Shown here piece by piece: positions 33,026 to 41,515 of a DNA stretch of 64,000 nt; the first letter of the stretch is position 1; every line of letters begins with the position of its first letter. The stretch comes from JAVBJV01 sp031555315 (GTDB taxonomy: Bacteria; Pseudomonadota; Alphaproteobacteria; Acetobacterales; Acetobacteraceae): NCBI GenBank assembly GCA_031555315.1, contig JAVBUO010000005.1:248001-312000 (forward strand), written 5' to 3'. The notes beneath the pieces are model-generated. The model had not been told where the DNA came from and ran no database searches. It worked only from the letters and a program-made list of their open reading frames with translations. Both the position numbers and the translations under genes were made by a program.

Positions 33026-33787
33026 ATGACACACAAGCATGGGATAAGATTTGGGTGGAAGTCTACGCATGACGATCAACAGATGTTGGATGTTCATCCG
33101 GATGTACGTTTGCAGCCTGTGCAACCGAGTACAATGGTCGAGCAGGCAATGGAAGCGATCATCGATGCCGCCACACGCGGTGTCTTCATGCCAGGCGACC
33201 GGTTGGTCGAAGCGGAAATCGCACGTGATCTGAAGATCAGCCGCGTCCCCGTGCGTGAAGCGTTACGGTTGCTGGAAAGCCGGGGAATTGTCGTCAATAC
33301 GCCCTATAAGGGCATGCGTTTCCTGCAGCTGAATAACGCGCGCCTGCATGCAATGCTGAAGGTGCGCAAGGCGATTACTCTGGCGGCGGCGCGCGAGGCG
33401 CTTATGAAGTGGCCCGATCTCTCGCACGAGACGAGATTCCGGCGGATCGTCGGACAGATGCGTATGCGGGGGCCGGGGTCGTATCACTACCGGTTGTGTT
33501 TGCTGGACATCATGTTCACTAAAGAGTTGGTGCGGCTGTCTGGAAATCCGGTTCTGGTCGATGTGTGGCGGGCGCTGGCGCAGCAGATGCAGGTCATACA
33601 CGCCATGACCTGGAGTGCCTGGGAGCCGGAAGACATGATCATGTGCATGGAAGCCATTCTGGCAGCGCTGGAGAGCGCAGACCTGCAGGCGCTGGACCTG
33701 GCGTATGACAGATATGCCGCGTTGCTTTCCAGCTGTAACATCGACGAGATTCTGGCGCGGCGGCGTGACGAAAAGGGTTCTATCTGA
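33026..33787 (+). CDS. GntR-family transcriptional regulator
   Basis: A 253-residue regulator with an N-terminal winged helix, GDRLVEAEIARDLKISRVP followed by VREALRLLESRGIVV, and an all-helical C-terminal ligand domain of FCD-like character (residues about 95-235). Such regulators sense small carboxylates or sugars. It precedes a gamma-glutamyltransferase gene on the same strand by 64 bases, so it may control that gene. The start could also be GTG 33002; ATG 33026 has a GACGGA-like site. Ligand unknown. Confidence 0.8.
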   Translation: MTHKHGIRFGWKSTHDDQQMLDVHPDVRLQPVQPSTMVEQAMEAIIDAATRGVFMPGDRLVEAEIARDLKISRVPVREALRLLESRGIVVNTPYKGMRFLQLNNARLHAMLKVRKAITLAAAREALMKWPDLSHETRFRRIVGQMRMRGPGSYHYRLCLLDIMFTKELVRLSGNPVLVDVWRALAQQMQVIHAMTWSAWEPEDMIMCMEAILAALESADLQALDLAYDRYAALLSSCNIDEILARRRDEKGSI

Positions 33788-33851
33788 CTTGTTTTAAAGT
33801 CCGGGCGGAGTAACCATTCGCGGTCGAAAATATACAAAGGATCGCCAAGAT

Positions 33852-35423
33852 ATGGGCTACGTACCATCGGAACAGGTCACGCAGCATTGGATGCTTGCCA
33901 AACCTGCAGCAACAGGGCGGCGTGGCATCGTTGCATCACAATCACGTGCTGCCGCCGAAGCAGGTGTCAGTATTCTGAATGCGGGCGGCAACGCTGTTGA
34001 TGCAGCTGTTGCCGCCGCTTTTGCTCTGGCGGCGGTCGAGCCGTGGAATTCCGGCCTGGGGGGGATCGGTTTCGCTTTGGTGCATCGCGCCGGACAAAAG
34101 CGCGCAGAGGTAGTGGATTTCGGCCCGGTCGCGCCGCGTCTTTTGGACGCCTCGGCTTTCAAACTGACTGGCCGGATGAAGCTCGATCTGTTCACTTGGC
34201 CCGAAGTCGAAGGCGATACCAACATCCACGGACCGCTCTCATTTGCGATTCCCTCGGCCGTAGCTGGGTATACAACATTACATGAGAACTGGGGAAAACT
34301 GCCCGTAGCCGACGTGCTGGCGCCTGCTGTGGCGCTTGCGCGTCGGGGGTTACCACAGGATTGGTTCACATTACTGAAGGTTTCGGCCTCGGCGTCGGTG
34401 TTGCGGAATTACGCCGAGAGCGCGCGTATCTACCTGCCTGATGGCCTGCCGCCCATTCCACCGTATCAGGGGAAGGCCGGATTTTTCCAGCTCGGTGCGT
34501 TGCCGGAAACGCTGGAGCATCTGCAGCGCGCCGGGTTGCGTGATTTCTATACGGGAGAGATCGCAGCGTCGATCGTGGCCGACAGCAAAGCAATGGGTGG
34601 CGTGTTGTCGGCCGAGGATCTGCGCGATTGTGCGGCGCGTATCCAGCCGGCGATGCAGATCGACTGGCGCGGCCGCACGCTGGAACTGGCGGGCGGTCTG
34701 ACCGCCGCACCGACCATGGCGCGCGTCGTGGAACTGATGCGGACAGTTGCGCCGGGTAAAGTGCCGGATGCGGCATGGTTCGGTGCTCTGGCGCAGGCAT
34801 TGCGTGCGGCTTATGGCGAACGGCTGGCGGGACTGGGAGATACGGAACCGCAAACCGGCGAGACCTGTACTACGCATCTGACGGTCTGCGATGCCGAGGG
34901 AACAATGGTGGCGCTGACGACAACGCTGCTGTCGTCGATGGGTAGCCGTGTGGTGTTGCCGGGATCCGGGGTGCTGATGAACAACGGCGTGATGTGGTTC
35001 GATCCGCGCCCCGACCAGCCGAATTCGATCGCACCTGGCAAGCGCCCGCTGACCAATATGTGCCCGGCCATTGTGCTCGATGCCGGGCGCCCGTGGGTTG
35101 CCGCCGGCGCGTCGGGCGGGCGGCGCATTCTGGCCAGTGTGTATCAGACGCTCGCGTTCGCTGTGGATTTCAGCATGGGCCTGAACGATATCGCGCATCA
35201 TCCGCGTATCGATGTGTCCGGGCCGGATCGCATCACCGCGGATCGCCGGCTGGATGCGGACGTATTGGCCGCGTTGGAAAAAGCCGGGCCGGTGGAATGT
35301 GTGGAGCACGGTGTGATGCCGATGAACTTCGCGTGCCCGAACATCATCGTGCAGAACGCTGATGGAACACGCGGCGGCATTACCGATGCGATGTCGCCGT
35401 GGAGCGCCGCTGTCGCCCAATAG
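33852..35423 (+). CDS. Gamma-glutamyltransferase family protein
   Basis: A 523-residue Ntn-hydrolase proenzyme. Autoprocessing should occur before Thr340 in TTHLTVCDAEGTMVA, the N-terminus of the small subunit, which acts as nucleophile. The N-terminal block GILNAGGNAVDAAVAAAFAL-like (AEAGVSILNAGGNAVDAAVA) and RPLTNMCPAIVLD near 400 are also typical. No signal peptide is evident, in contrast to periplasmic glutathione-cleaving GGTs, and it is slightly shorter than them, so it may act on cytoplasmic gamma-glutamyl or N-acyl compounds. It follows a GntR regulator, which may respond to its substrate. AAAGGA lies 13 bases before ATG 33852. Confidence 0.88.
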   Translation: MGYVPSEQVTQHWMLAKPAATGRRGIVASQSRAAAEAGVSILNAGGNAVDAAVAAAFALAAVEPWNSGLGGIGFALVHRAGQKRAEVVDFGPVAPRLLDASAFKLTGRMKLDLFTWPEVEGDTNIHGPLSFAIPSAVAGYTTLHENWGKLPVADVLAPAVALARRGLPQDWFTLLKVSASASVLRNYAESARIYLPDGLPPIPPYQGKAGFFQLGALPETLEHLQRAGLRDFYTGEIAASIVADSKAMGGVLSAEDLRDCAARIQPAMQIDWRGRTLELAGGLTAAPTMARVVELMRTVAPGKVPDAAWFGALAQALRAAYGERLAGLGDTEPQTGETCTTHLTVCDAEGTMVALTTTLLSSMGSRVVLPGSGVLMNNGVMWFDPRPDQPNSIAPGKRPLTNMCPAIVLDAGRPWVAAGASGGRRILASVYQTLAFAVDFSMGLNDIAHHPRIDVSGPDRITADRRLDADVLAALEKAGPVECVEHGVMPMNFACPNIIVQNADGTRGGITDAMSPWSAAVAQ

Positions 35424-35429
35424 AAATGA

Positions 35430-35458
35430 AAAGGGCGACGCAGACAGCGTCGCCCTTT
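35430..35458. terminator. Bidirectional intrinsic terminator
   Basis: Perfect 12-bp stem AAAGGGCGACGC with its complement, 5-base loop AGACA, followed by T-rich sequence. It lies between the convergent gamma-glutamyltransferase and ppa genes. Confidence 0.9.
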
Positions 35459-35477
35459 CTTGTGGTTTCGAAGAAGG

Positions 35478-36005
35478 TCAGGCGGCCGCTGCCGCGTCGA
35501 CCCCTTTGCGGATCAGGGTTTCGGCGTCGCTGCGTGTGCCCCATCCCTGGATCTTCACCCACTTGCCGGGTTCCAGCGCCTTGTAGGTGTTGAAGAAGTG
35601 CTCGATCGCCCCGCGGGTGATGGAGGGCAGCAGCGAGTATTCGTCGATGTTGCTGAACTGTGGGTGCACTTTGTCGTGCGGGACGCAGATGATTTTCTCG
35701 TCGATGCCCGCTTCGTCTTCCATCAGCAGCACGCCGATCGGCCGCGCGCGGATCACGCAGCCGGGCACGACGGGCGCCGGCAGCAGCAGCAGCGCATCGA
35801 CCGGGTCGCCATCCGACGACAGCGTGTTGGGAATGAACCCGTAGGCAGCCGGGTAGGCCATGGGGGTGAACAGGAAACGGTCCACCACGACGACGCCCGA
35901 GGCTTTGTCGAGTTCGTACTTCACCTGTGATCCTTGCGGAATCTCGATAACCACGTTGATGTCGTGCGGCGCGTTTTTCCCTGCGGGGATTTTGCTGAGG
36001 TCCAT
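35478..36005 (-). CDS. ppa: Inorganic pyrophosphatase
   Basis: A 175-residue family I soluble pyrophosphatase, hydrolysing PPi to drive biosynthetic reactions. The signature SSDGDPVDALLLLP carries the metal-binding aspartates; MDLSKIPAGKN at the start and DKVHPQFSNIDEYSLLP near the end fit E. coli-type Ppa closely. It ends in a short Ala tail. It is divergent from a tRNA gene. Confidence 0.96.
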   Translation of the reverse strand: MDLSKIPAGKNAPHDINVVIEIPQGSQVKYELDKASGVVVVDRFLFTPMAYPAAYGFIPNTLSSDGDPVDALLLLPAPVVPGCVIRARPIGVLLMEDEAGIDEKIICVPHDKVHPQFSNIDEYSLLPSITRGAIEHFFNTYKALEPGKWVKIQGWGTRSDAETLIRKGVDAAAAA

Positions 36006-36155
36006 TGGGGCGTGTCCAGAAACTACGTGAATATGCCCTCTGCAATAGCCTTGAGGCGGGCCGACTGCAACCTGTGAGAATCCGCCAGCCGGTGCAAAAT
36101 AGCGTTTGGGGTACTTGCGAAAAATGTCACTTACCTGTCTTATGCGGCTCCCCGC

Positions 36156-36229
36156 GCGCCTGTAGCTCAGTTGGTTAGAGCGGACCGCTCATAACGGTTT
36201 GGTCGCAGGTTCGAGTCCTGCCGGGCGCA
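36156..36229 (+). tRNA. tRNA-Met (CAT anticodon), elongator-type
   Basis: 74 bases folding into a full cloverleaf: acceptor stem GCGCCTG/CGGGCGC (one G-U), D stem GCTC/GAGC, anticodon stem GACCG/CGGTT with loop CTCATAA (anticodon CAT), T stem GCAGG/CCTGC with TTCGAGT loop. CCA is not encoded. A CAT anticodon can also be initiator Met or Ile (lysidine-modified). The closed first acceptor pair (G-C) excludes initiator; elongator Met is most likely but Ile2 cannot be wholly excluded. Confidence 0.85.
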
Positions 36230-36470
36230 TGGGATGGGCCGGAGATTGTTTGTTTCACTCAGCGCCGGTCAGGTGTGCATGTGCGGGGTATGGGCATCTA
36301 CTCGATGGTTTTCCTTGAAGCTCATCCGGTAAGTCGCGGTATTATAAGAAGATTTTAGTAATTTCCACAGGCACGGCCTTGCCCGATCGCCGGTTTCATT
36401 TTCCTGTCAGGCCAATCATTTTGTCGTGGCTGGCATCTCCGGCTGCGTCCGGCGCAAGAGGATATCTGAA

Positions 36471-37454
36471 GTGCTCTTCCGTTTCATTCTGTCGGCTTTT
36501 TGGGCGCATGTGCTGGTCTGTGCCGCTCCGCTCTGTGCCGAGCCCGTCAGCGTGTCGGCGCGTCCGTTTCCGTTGGTCGACGAAGGGCATGCGCCAACAG
36601 ACAGGATAGGAAAGCTGCGCTTTCTGGGGGGCGTGACTCTAACATCCCAGGTTGCCGGTTTTGGTAACTGGTCGGCCCTGCACCTGGCGCCGGATCTGCG
36701 GATGACGGCCATCAGCGACCGGGGGCGCTGGATGCAGGCGTTTCTGGTGCTGGATGGCGACGCCCATCATCTGGTCGGGCTGCAGAATGCTGAATGGGGT
36801 TGGCTACACGATGGCGCCGGGCGGCCGTTGCCACGGGGCCGTTTGCAGGACGCGGAAAGCCTGGCGCGTCTGCCCGACGGAACCTGGCTGGTGGGGTTTG
36901 AACGTTGGCATAGAATTCGCGCCTATGCCGATTTTCACGGACCTGGCAGATACGTGCAAGTGCCTCCGGGTATCGAAAATGCGCCTAGCAACGGTGGGCT
37001 TGAGGCGCTGACTGCATTTGCCGACGGTAATTTGATCGCCATTATGGAAAGGCAGACATTGCCCGACAATGCGAACGTCAACCGGGCCTGGGTCCGCGTT
37101 CAGAATCGCTGGGTCAGCGGGGGATATCAGGCGTTGGCGCCTTATGTCCCTTCCGATGCGACGATTCTACCTGATGGATCGGCGCTTGTGCTCGAACGTC
37201 GTTTTTCTCTGTGGCGCGGGTTCGGTAACCGGATCGTTCGAATTCCGGCAGATATGCTGAGCAACCCGCGTGAGAATTTTATCTGGCAGGGTAACGAAAT
37301 CGCCCGGATCGAGGCACCGTTCCCAACGGAGAACTATGAAGGTATTGCAGCAGTTCGGCACGAAGATGGGCGCTTGCTTGTCCTGTTGATCTCTGATGAC
37401 AATACGAATGCTTTGCAGCAGACGAAGCTGATGCTGTTTGTGCTTGAAGATTAG
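36471..37454 (+). CDS. Esterase-like activity of phytase family protein
   Basis: A 327-residue exported protein with a signal peptide (about residues 1-25, ending CAE) and a beta-propeller-like body: FGNWSALHLAPD, MTAISDRGRWMQAFL, GRLQDAESLARLPDGTWLVGFERWHRI, GGLEALTAFADGNLIAIMERQ and NYEGIAAVRHEDGRLLVLL. The repeated (D/N)xEgla and DGxxl patterns match the phytase-esterase-like domain. The reaction in bacteria is not known. GTG 36471 has AGAGGA 9 bases upstream; an earlier GTG at 36426 gives a longer N-terminus. It lies between tRNA-Met and glpR with no obvious operon partner. Confidence 0.8.
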   Translation: MLFRFILSAFWAHVLVCAAPLCAEPVSVSARPFPLVDEGHAPTDRIGKLRFLGGVTLTSQVAGFGNWSALHLAPDLRMTAISDRGRWMQAFLVLDGDAHHLVGLQNAEWGWLHDGAGRPLPRGRLQDAESLARLPDGTWLVGFERWHRIRAYADFHGPGRYVQVPPGIENAPSNGGLEALTAFADGNLIAIMERQTLPDNANVNRAWVRVQNRWVSGGYQALAPYVPSDATILPDGSALVLERRFSLWRGFGNRIVRIPADMLSNPRENFIWQGNEIARIEAPFPTENYEGIAAVRHEDGRLLVLLISDDNTNALQQTKLMLFVLED

Positions 37455-37544
37455 GAGGAGGCTTTCAAAAGGCTGGATGCCCGACTGTTTTTGAAGCGAG
37501 TTCATTACAGACACTGCCTGATTTTGGAAGATGAGGACCCTCAC

Positions 37545-38339
37545 ATGATCGATCTGTCCACCCGGCAATTGCGGATTCTGCAAATTGCCCGCGAGAATGG
37601 GCGTGTCCTGGTCGATGATCTGGCTCAACGGTTCGCTGTGTCGCCACAGACGATCCGCAAGGACCTGAACGAGATGTGCGACAAGCGCCTTCTGGCGCGT
37701 GTGCATGGTGGGGCGATCCTGGCATCGGGTACCGAAAACGTTGCCTATACGGCGCGGCGCGTGCTGGCGCATGAAAGCAAACAGCGCATCGCACAGCGGG
37801 CGGCGATGCTGATTCCGGACGCGACATCGATGTTCATCAACATCGGCACGACGACCGAGGAGGTGGCGCGTGCGCTGGTCGGGCGTGACAGGTTGCTGGT
37901 GATCACCAACAACATTCATGTCGTTTCCACCCTGCTCGACTGCCCGCAGATCGAAGTGGTGGTTGCCGGTGGCATGGTGCGTCGCTCGGACGGTGGCATT
38001 GTGGGCGAGGCGACGCTGGATCTGGTGTCCCAGTTCAAGGTGGATGTTGCGGTGATCGGCGTTTCCGCCATCGACGAGGATGGATCGCTGCTGGATTTCG
38101 ACTATCGCGAGGTGCGCGTCGCCCAGAAGATCATTGAAAATGCCCGCACGGTCGTACTGGTGGCGGATGCGATGAAGTTCATCCGCACAGCACCTGTCCG
38201 GATCGGTCATATTTCACAAGTCGATGTTCTGGTGACCGATGCGATGCCTTCTGCGGCGTTCCGGGAGATCTGTGAGAACAGCGGCGTGCAACTGGAAGTT
38301 GTCGACGGCGAGGTGCCTGGAGACGAAATATACACTTAG
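37545..38339 (+). CDS. glpR: DeoR-family repressor, GlpR-like
   Basis: A 264-residue regulator with the DeoR winged helix (LSTRQLRILQIARENGRVLVDD and RFAVSPQTIRKDLNEMCDKRLL) and the sugar-phosphate sensor domain with INIGTTTEEVARALVGR and VAVIGVSAIDEDGSLLDFDY. The order glpR-glpD-glpK and a palindrome before glpD make a glycerol-3-phosphate-responsive repressor most likely. ATG 37545 follows a GAGGACCCTCAC stretch; a start 54 bases earlier is open but unlike relatives. Confidence 0.88.
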   Translation: MIDLSTRQLRILQIARENGRVLVDDLAQRFAVSPQTIRKDLNEMCDKRLLARVHGGAILASGTENVAYTARRVLAHESKQRIAQRAAMLIPDATSMFINIGTTTEEVARALVGRDRLLVITNNIHVVSTLLDCPQIEVVVAGGMVRRSDGGIVGEATLDLVSQFKVDVAVIGVSAIDEDGSLLDFDYREVRVAQKIIENARTVVLVADAMKFIRTAPVRIGHISQVDVLVTDAMPSAAFREICENSGVQLEVVDGEVPGDEIYT

Positions 38340-38355
38340 GTGAAGTATACACTTA
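38329..38355. repeat. Direct repeat between glpR and glpD
   Basis: The 10-mer TATACACTTA occurs at 38329-38338 and again at 38346-38355, both followed by (A)AGGTG- or GGTG-like bases; the spacing is 17 bases. It overlaps the glpR stop. It might be a second regulator site or a promoter duplication. Confidence 0.7.
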
Positions 38356-38377
38356 AAGGTGCGGCTTTCATTTCTGC

Positions 38378-38395
38378 TTTCGAATGATTTCGAAA
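38378..38395. promoter_or_regulatory. Candidate GlpR operator upstream of glpD
   Basis: Perfect inverted repeat TTTCGAA-TGAT-TTCGAAA, 44 bases before the glpD start. TTCGA-centred palindromes are typical of DeoR/GlpR sites, and the gene just upstream is a GlpR-like repressor. Confidence 0.65.
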
Positions 38396-38438
38396 ACCGG
38401 CTAAAAAGCCGGACAGGGAGAATCATGTTGGCAGACTT

Positions 38439-39914
38439 ATGTACGATCTGGCGATAATCGGTGGCGGCATCAACGGTGTGGGGATCGCCCGTGATGCGGC
38501 GGGCCGCGGTCTGTCGGTCCTGTTGATGGAAAAAGGCGATCTGGCTGGGGCGACATCGTCGGCGTCGACCAAGCTGGTGCATGGGGGGTTACGATACCTC
38601 GAACATTATAAATTCCGCCTGGTGCGCGAGGCGCTGATCGAGCGCGAGGTCCTGCTGCGGATGGCCCCACATGTCATCCGGCCGTTGCGCTTTGTGTTGC
38701 CGCATCATGCGGGCCTGCGGCCATACTGGATGATCCGGCTGGGGGTGTTTCTGTACGACCACCTGGGGGGGCGCGAAATCCTGCCACGGTCGCGCGCGAT
38801 CGATTTGCGAAGCGATATCGCCGGCACGGTTCTGAAGTCTGAATATGTGCGCGGTCTGGAGTATTCGGACGGCTGGGTGGACGATGCGCGCATGGTCGTG
38901 CTGAACGCACGCGACGCCGCGGATCGTGGTGCGGATATCCGGGTGCGCACGGCCTGTACGCGGGCGTGGCGCGTGGACGGTCTGTGGCATATGGAAATGT
39001 CCGATGGAGCCGTGGCGCAGGCGCGTATGTTGGTGAATGCGGCAGGTCCGTGGGTCGCCGATGTGCTCGGGAATGTCATGCGGCTTAAATCGAGGGCGGG
39101 TGTGCGGCTGGTGAAAGGCAGCCATATCGTCGTGCCGCGTCTGTTCGAGCATGATCGCTGTTACATTTTTCAAAACGCCGATGGGCGGATCGGCTTCGCC
39201 ATTCCTTACGAAGGGGATTTCACGCTGATCGGCACGACCGATCAGGATTACCAGGGCGACCCGGCGGCGGCGGAAATCAACGCCGGGGAGGTGGCGTATC
39301 TTTGCAGGATGGCCAGCGGTTATTTCACCAGCCCGGTGCGGCCGGAAGATGTCGTCTGGAGCTATTCCGGCGTGCGCCCGCTTTACGACGATGGTGCGAG
39401 CAAGGCGCAGGAGGCAACACGGGATTATGTGCTGGAGATGGATGTCGAAAGCGGTGTGCCTGTGGTGTCGGTGTTCGGTGGCAAGATAACCATCTATCGC
39501 CGGTTGGCCGAAGCCGTTCTCGAAAAACTGCGTCCTTATGCACCGCAGATGGGGGACGCATGGACGGCCGGATCATTCCTGCCGGGCGGGGATTTCGCGC
39601 ATGATGCCGTCGAGGCAAAACTGATGGAGCTGCAGACGCGCTATCCGTTTCTGACGTCCGCACATGCACGGCGGCTGTTTCGTCAGTATGGTACGGCGGC
39701 AGTGGCGTTGCTGGGGAATGCGCACGCGATGGCCGATCTGGGGATATGCTTCGGCGCCGACCTGACCGAACGCGAGGTCCGCTGGATGCGCGAGCGCGAG
39801 TGGGCGCGCACGGCGCAGGATGTTTTGTGGCGCCGCTCGAAGCTTGGGTTGCGGTTTTCGGCAGAGAATGTTCAAAGACTCGAAGTCTGGCTGACCGAAA
39901 ACACGCCCGCCTGA
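38439..39914 (+). CDS. glpD: Aerobic glycerol-3-phosphate dehydrogenase
   Basis: A 491-residue FAD enzyme oxidising sn-glycerol-3-phosphate to dihydroxyacetone phosphate at the membrane and reducing quinone. The N-terminal Rossmann fold is MYDLAIIGGGINGVGIARDAA; TSSASTKLVHGGLRYLE, GTTDQDYQGDP and GKITIYRRLAE are GlpD hallmarks. The C-terminal domain ends in LRFSAENVQRLEVWL. It is followed by glpK after 21 bases. Because glycerol is first phosphorylated by GlpK, the two genes form the core of glycerol catabolism. No GlpF facilitator is seen in this window. Confidence 0.95.
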   Translation: MYDLAIIGGGINGVGIARDAAGRGLSVLLMEKGDLAGATSSASTKLVHGGLRYLEHYKFRLVREALIEREVLLRMAPHVIRPLRFVLPHHAGLRPYWMIRLGVFLYDHLGGREILPRSRAIDLRSDIAGTVLKSEYVRGLEYSDGWVDDARMVVLNARDAADRGADIRVRTACTRAWRVDGLWHMEMSDGAVAQARMLVNAAGPWVADVLGNVMRLKSRAGVRLVKGSHIVVPRLFEHDRCYIFQNADGRIGFAIPYEGDFTLIGTTDQDYQGDPAAAEINAGEVAYLCRMASGYFTSPVRPEDVVWSYSGVRPLYDDGASKAQEATRDYVLEMDVESGVPVVSVFGGKITIYRRLAEAVLEKLRPYAPQMGDAWTAGSFLPGGDFAHDAVEAKLMELQTRYPFLTSAHARRLFRQYGTAAVALLGNAHAMADLGICFGADLTEREVRWMREREWARTAQDVLWRRSKLGLRFSAENVQRLEVWLTENTPA

Positions 39915-39935
39915 AACGGCAGGCGGGAGGGACGC

Positions 39936-41411
39936 ATGGGGTATCTGCTCGCGCTGGATCAGGGAACGACATCGACACGCGCCATTCTGTTCCGTGAGGA
40001 CCTGTCGATTGCCGCCATATCGCAACAGGAATTTCCGCAGATCTTTCCGGCCTCGGGCTGGGTCGAGCACGATCCGGAGGATCTGTGGCGTACATCCGTG
40101 GAGGTGCTGCGCCAGGTACTGGAAAAGGCCAATACGGCAGATGTCGCTGCGTTCGGCATCACCAATCAGCGCGAGACCACCATCATCTGGGACCGTGCGA
40201 CCGGAAAACCGATTTACAACGCGATCGTCTGGCAGGATCGCCGCACGGCCGATATCTGCACGATGCTCCGTGAATCAGGCAACGCGGCGCGCGTGACGGC
40301 GCGCACGGGCTTGCTGTTGGACCCGTATTTTTCGGCGACCAAAATCGCTTGGATTCTGGACCGGGTGGAAGGCGCGCGGGCGTGTGCCGAGCGCGGAGAA
40401 CTGGCGTTCGGCACGGTGGACAGTTTCCTGCTCTGGCGGTTGACCGGTGGCGCCGTGCATGCAACCGACGCCACCAACGCGGCGCGCACGATGCTGCTGG
40501 ATATCCGTAGTGGCGCGTGGGACCCGGAACTGTTGGACCTGTTCCGGGTACCGGCGGCGATCCTGCCCGAGGTGCGCGATTGCGCTGCGGAATTCGGGAC
40601 GATTGTGCCGGAGCTGTTCGGCGCCGCCATTCCCGTTCGTGGCATGGCCGGCGATCAGCAGGCGGCGACGGTGGGGCAGGCGTGCTTCGCGCCGGGAATG
40701 ATGAAGTCCACGTATGGCACGGGCTGTTTCGCACTGCTGAACACGGGCGAGGTGCCGGTCGTATCGCGTTCACGCCTGCTGACCACGATTGCGTATCAGC
40801 TGGACGGCAGGCGCACCTATGCGCTGGAGGGGGCGATCTTCGTTGCCGGTGCGGCGGTGCAGTGGCTGCGCGACGGGCTTGGTGTGATCCGCAGTGCGCC
40901 GGAAACCGCCGTCCTGGCCGAGGCGGCCGACCCTGCGCAGAATGTGATTCTGGTGCCGGCTTTCGTTGGGCTGGGGGCGCCTTACTGGGACCCGGAAGCG
41001 CGCGGCGCGTTGTTCGGTCTGACGCGCGCGACCGGGCCGAGAGAGATCGCTCGTGCCGCGTTGCGCAGCGTCGGCTTTCAGACCCGCGATCTGATCGAGG
41101 CGATGCATAACGACTGGGGGGCGGCTGGCGATACCATTCTGCGCGTCGATGGCGGCATGGCGGCATCGGATGTGGCGATGCAGTTTCTGGCCGATATCCT
41201 CGGCGCGCCGGTGGACCGCCCGACGGTGATGGAAACCACCGCGGCGGGCGTCGCCTATCTGGCCGGGTTACAGTCCGGTATCATGCCGCAGCCGGATCAG
41301 TTTGGCGGGTACTGGAAATTGCAACGCCGTTTTGTACCGAAGATGCCCGAAGCCGAACGCGCACGGCTCTACCATGGCTGGCAGGATGCCGTGCGCCGGA
41401 TCCGCTCCTAG
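39936..41411 (+). CDS. glpK: Glycerol kinase
   Basis: A 491-residue FGGY kinase phosphorylating glycerol to glycerol-3-phosphate. LLALDQGTTSTRAILF at the N-terminus is the phosphate-binding block, FGITNQRETTIIW follows, RGMAGDQQAATVGQACF and KSTYGTGCF are adjacent to the catalytic core, and the second FGGY block is near ETTAAGVAYLAGLQSGI. Length is normal. GGAGGG lies 7 bases before the ATG. It is cotranscribed with glpD. Confidence 0.96.
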   Translation: MGYLLALDQGTTSTRAILFREDLSIAAISQQEFPQIFPASGWVEHDPEDLWRTSVEVLRQVLEKANTADVAAFGITNQRETTIIWDRATGKPIYNAIVWQDRRTADICTMLRESGNAARVTARTGLLLDPYFSATKIAWILDRVEGARACAERGELAFGTVDSFLLWRLTGGAVHATDATNAARTMLLDIRSGAWDPELLDLFRVPAAILPEVRDCAAEFGTIVPELFGAAIPVRGMAGDQQAATVGQACFAPGMMKSTYGTGCFALLNTGEVPVVSRSRLLTTIAYQLDGRRTYALEGAIFVAGAAVQWLRDGLGVIRSAPETAVLAEAADPAQNVILVPAFVGLGAPYWDPEARGALFGLTRATGPREIARAALRSVGFQTRDLIEAMHNDWGAAGDTILRVDGGMAASDVAMQFLADILGAPVDRPTVMETTAAGVAYLAGLQSGIMPQPDQFGGYWKLQRRFVPKMPEAERARLYHGWQDAVRRIRS

Positions 41412-41443
41412 AGCATTTTCCGTTCACTGTGGTTCGCAGGAAA

Positions 41444-41515
41444 TGCTCTGGGTCTTTGTCTGCCGGGCATCTTCACGTGAGCGGGTGATGCCACCCGATC
41501 ATGATCTGTTTTTAG
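41444..41515 (+). repeat. 72-bp interspersed repeat, copy 2
   Basis: Aligns gap-free with the reverse complement of 25491-25562. It is preceded by AGAGCATTTTCC (41411-41422), which with GGAAATGCTCT (41439-41449) makes a long inverted repeat. Its 3' end runs into the stop codon of the convergent lyase gene. Intergenic palindromic repeat elements of this type are common in alphaproteobacteria. Confidence 0.75.
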
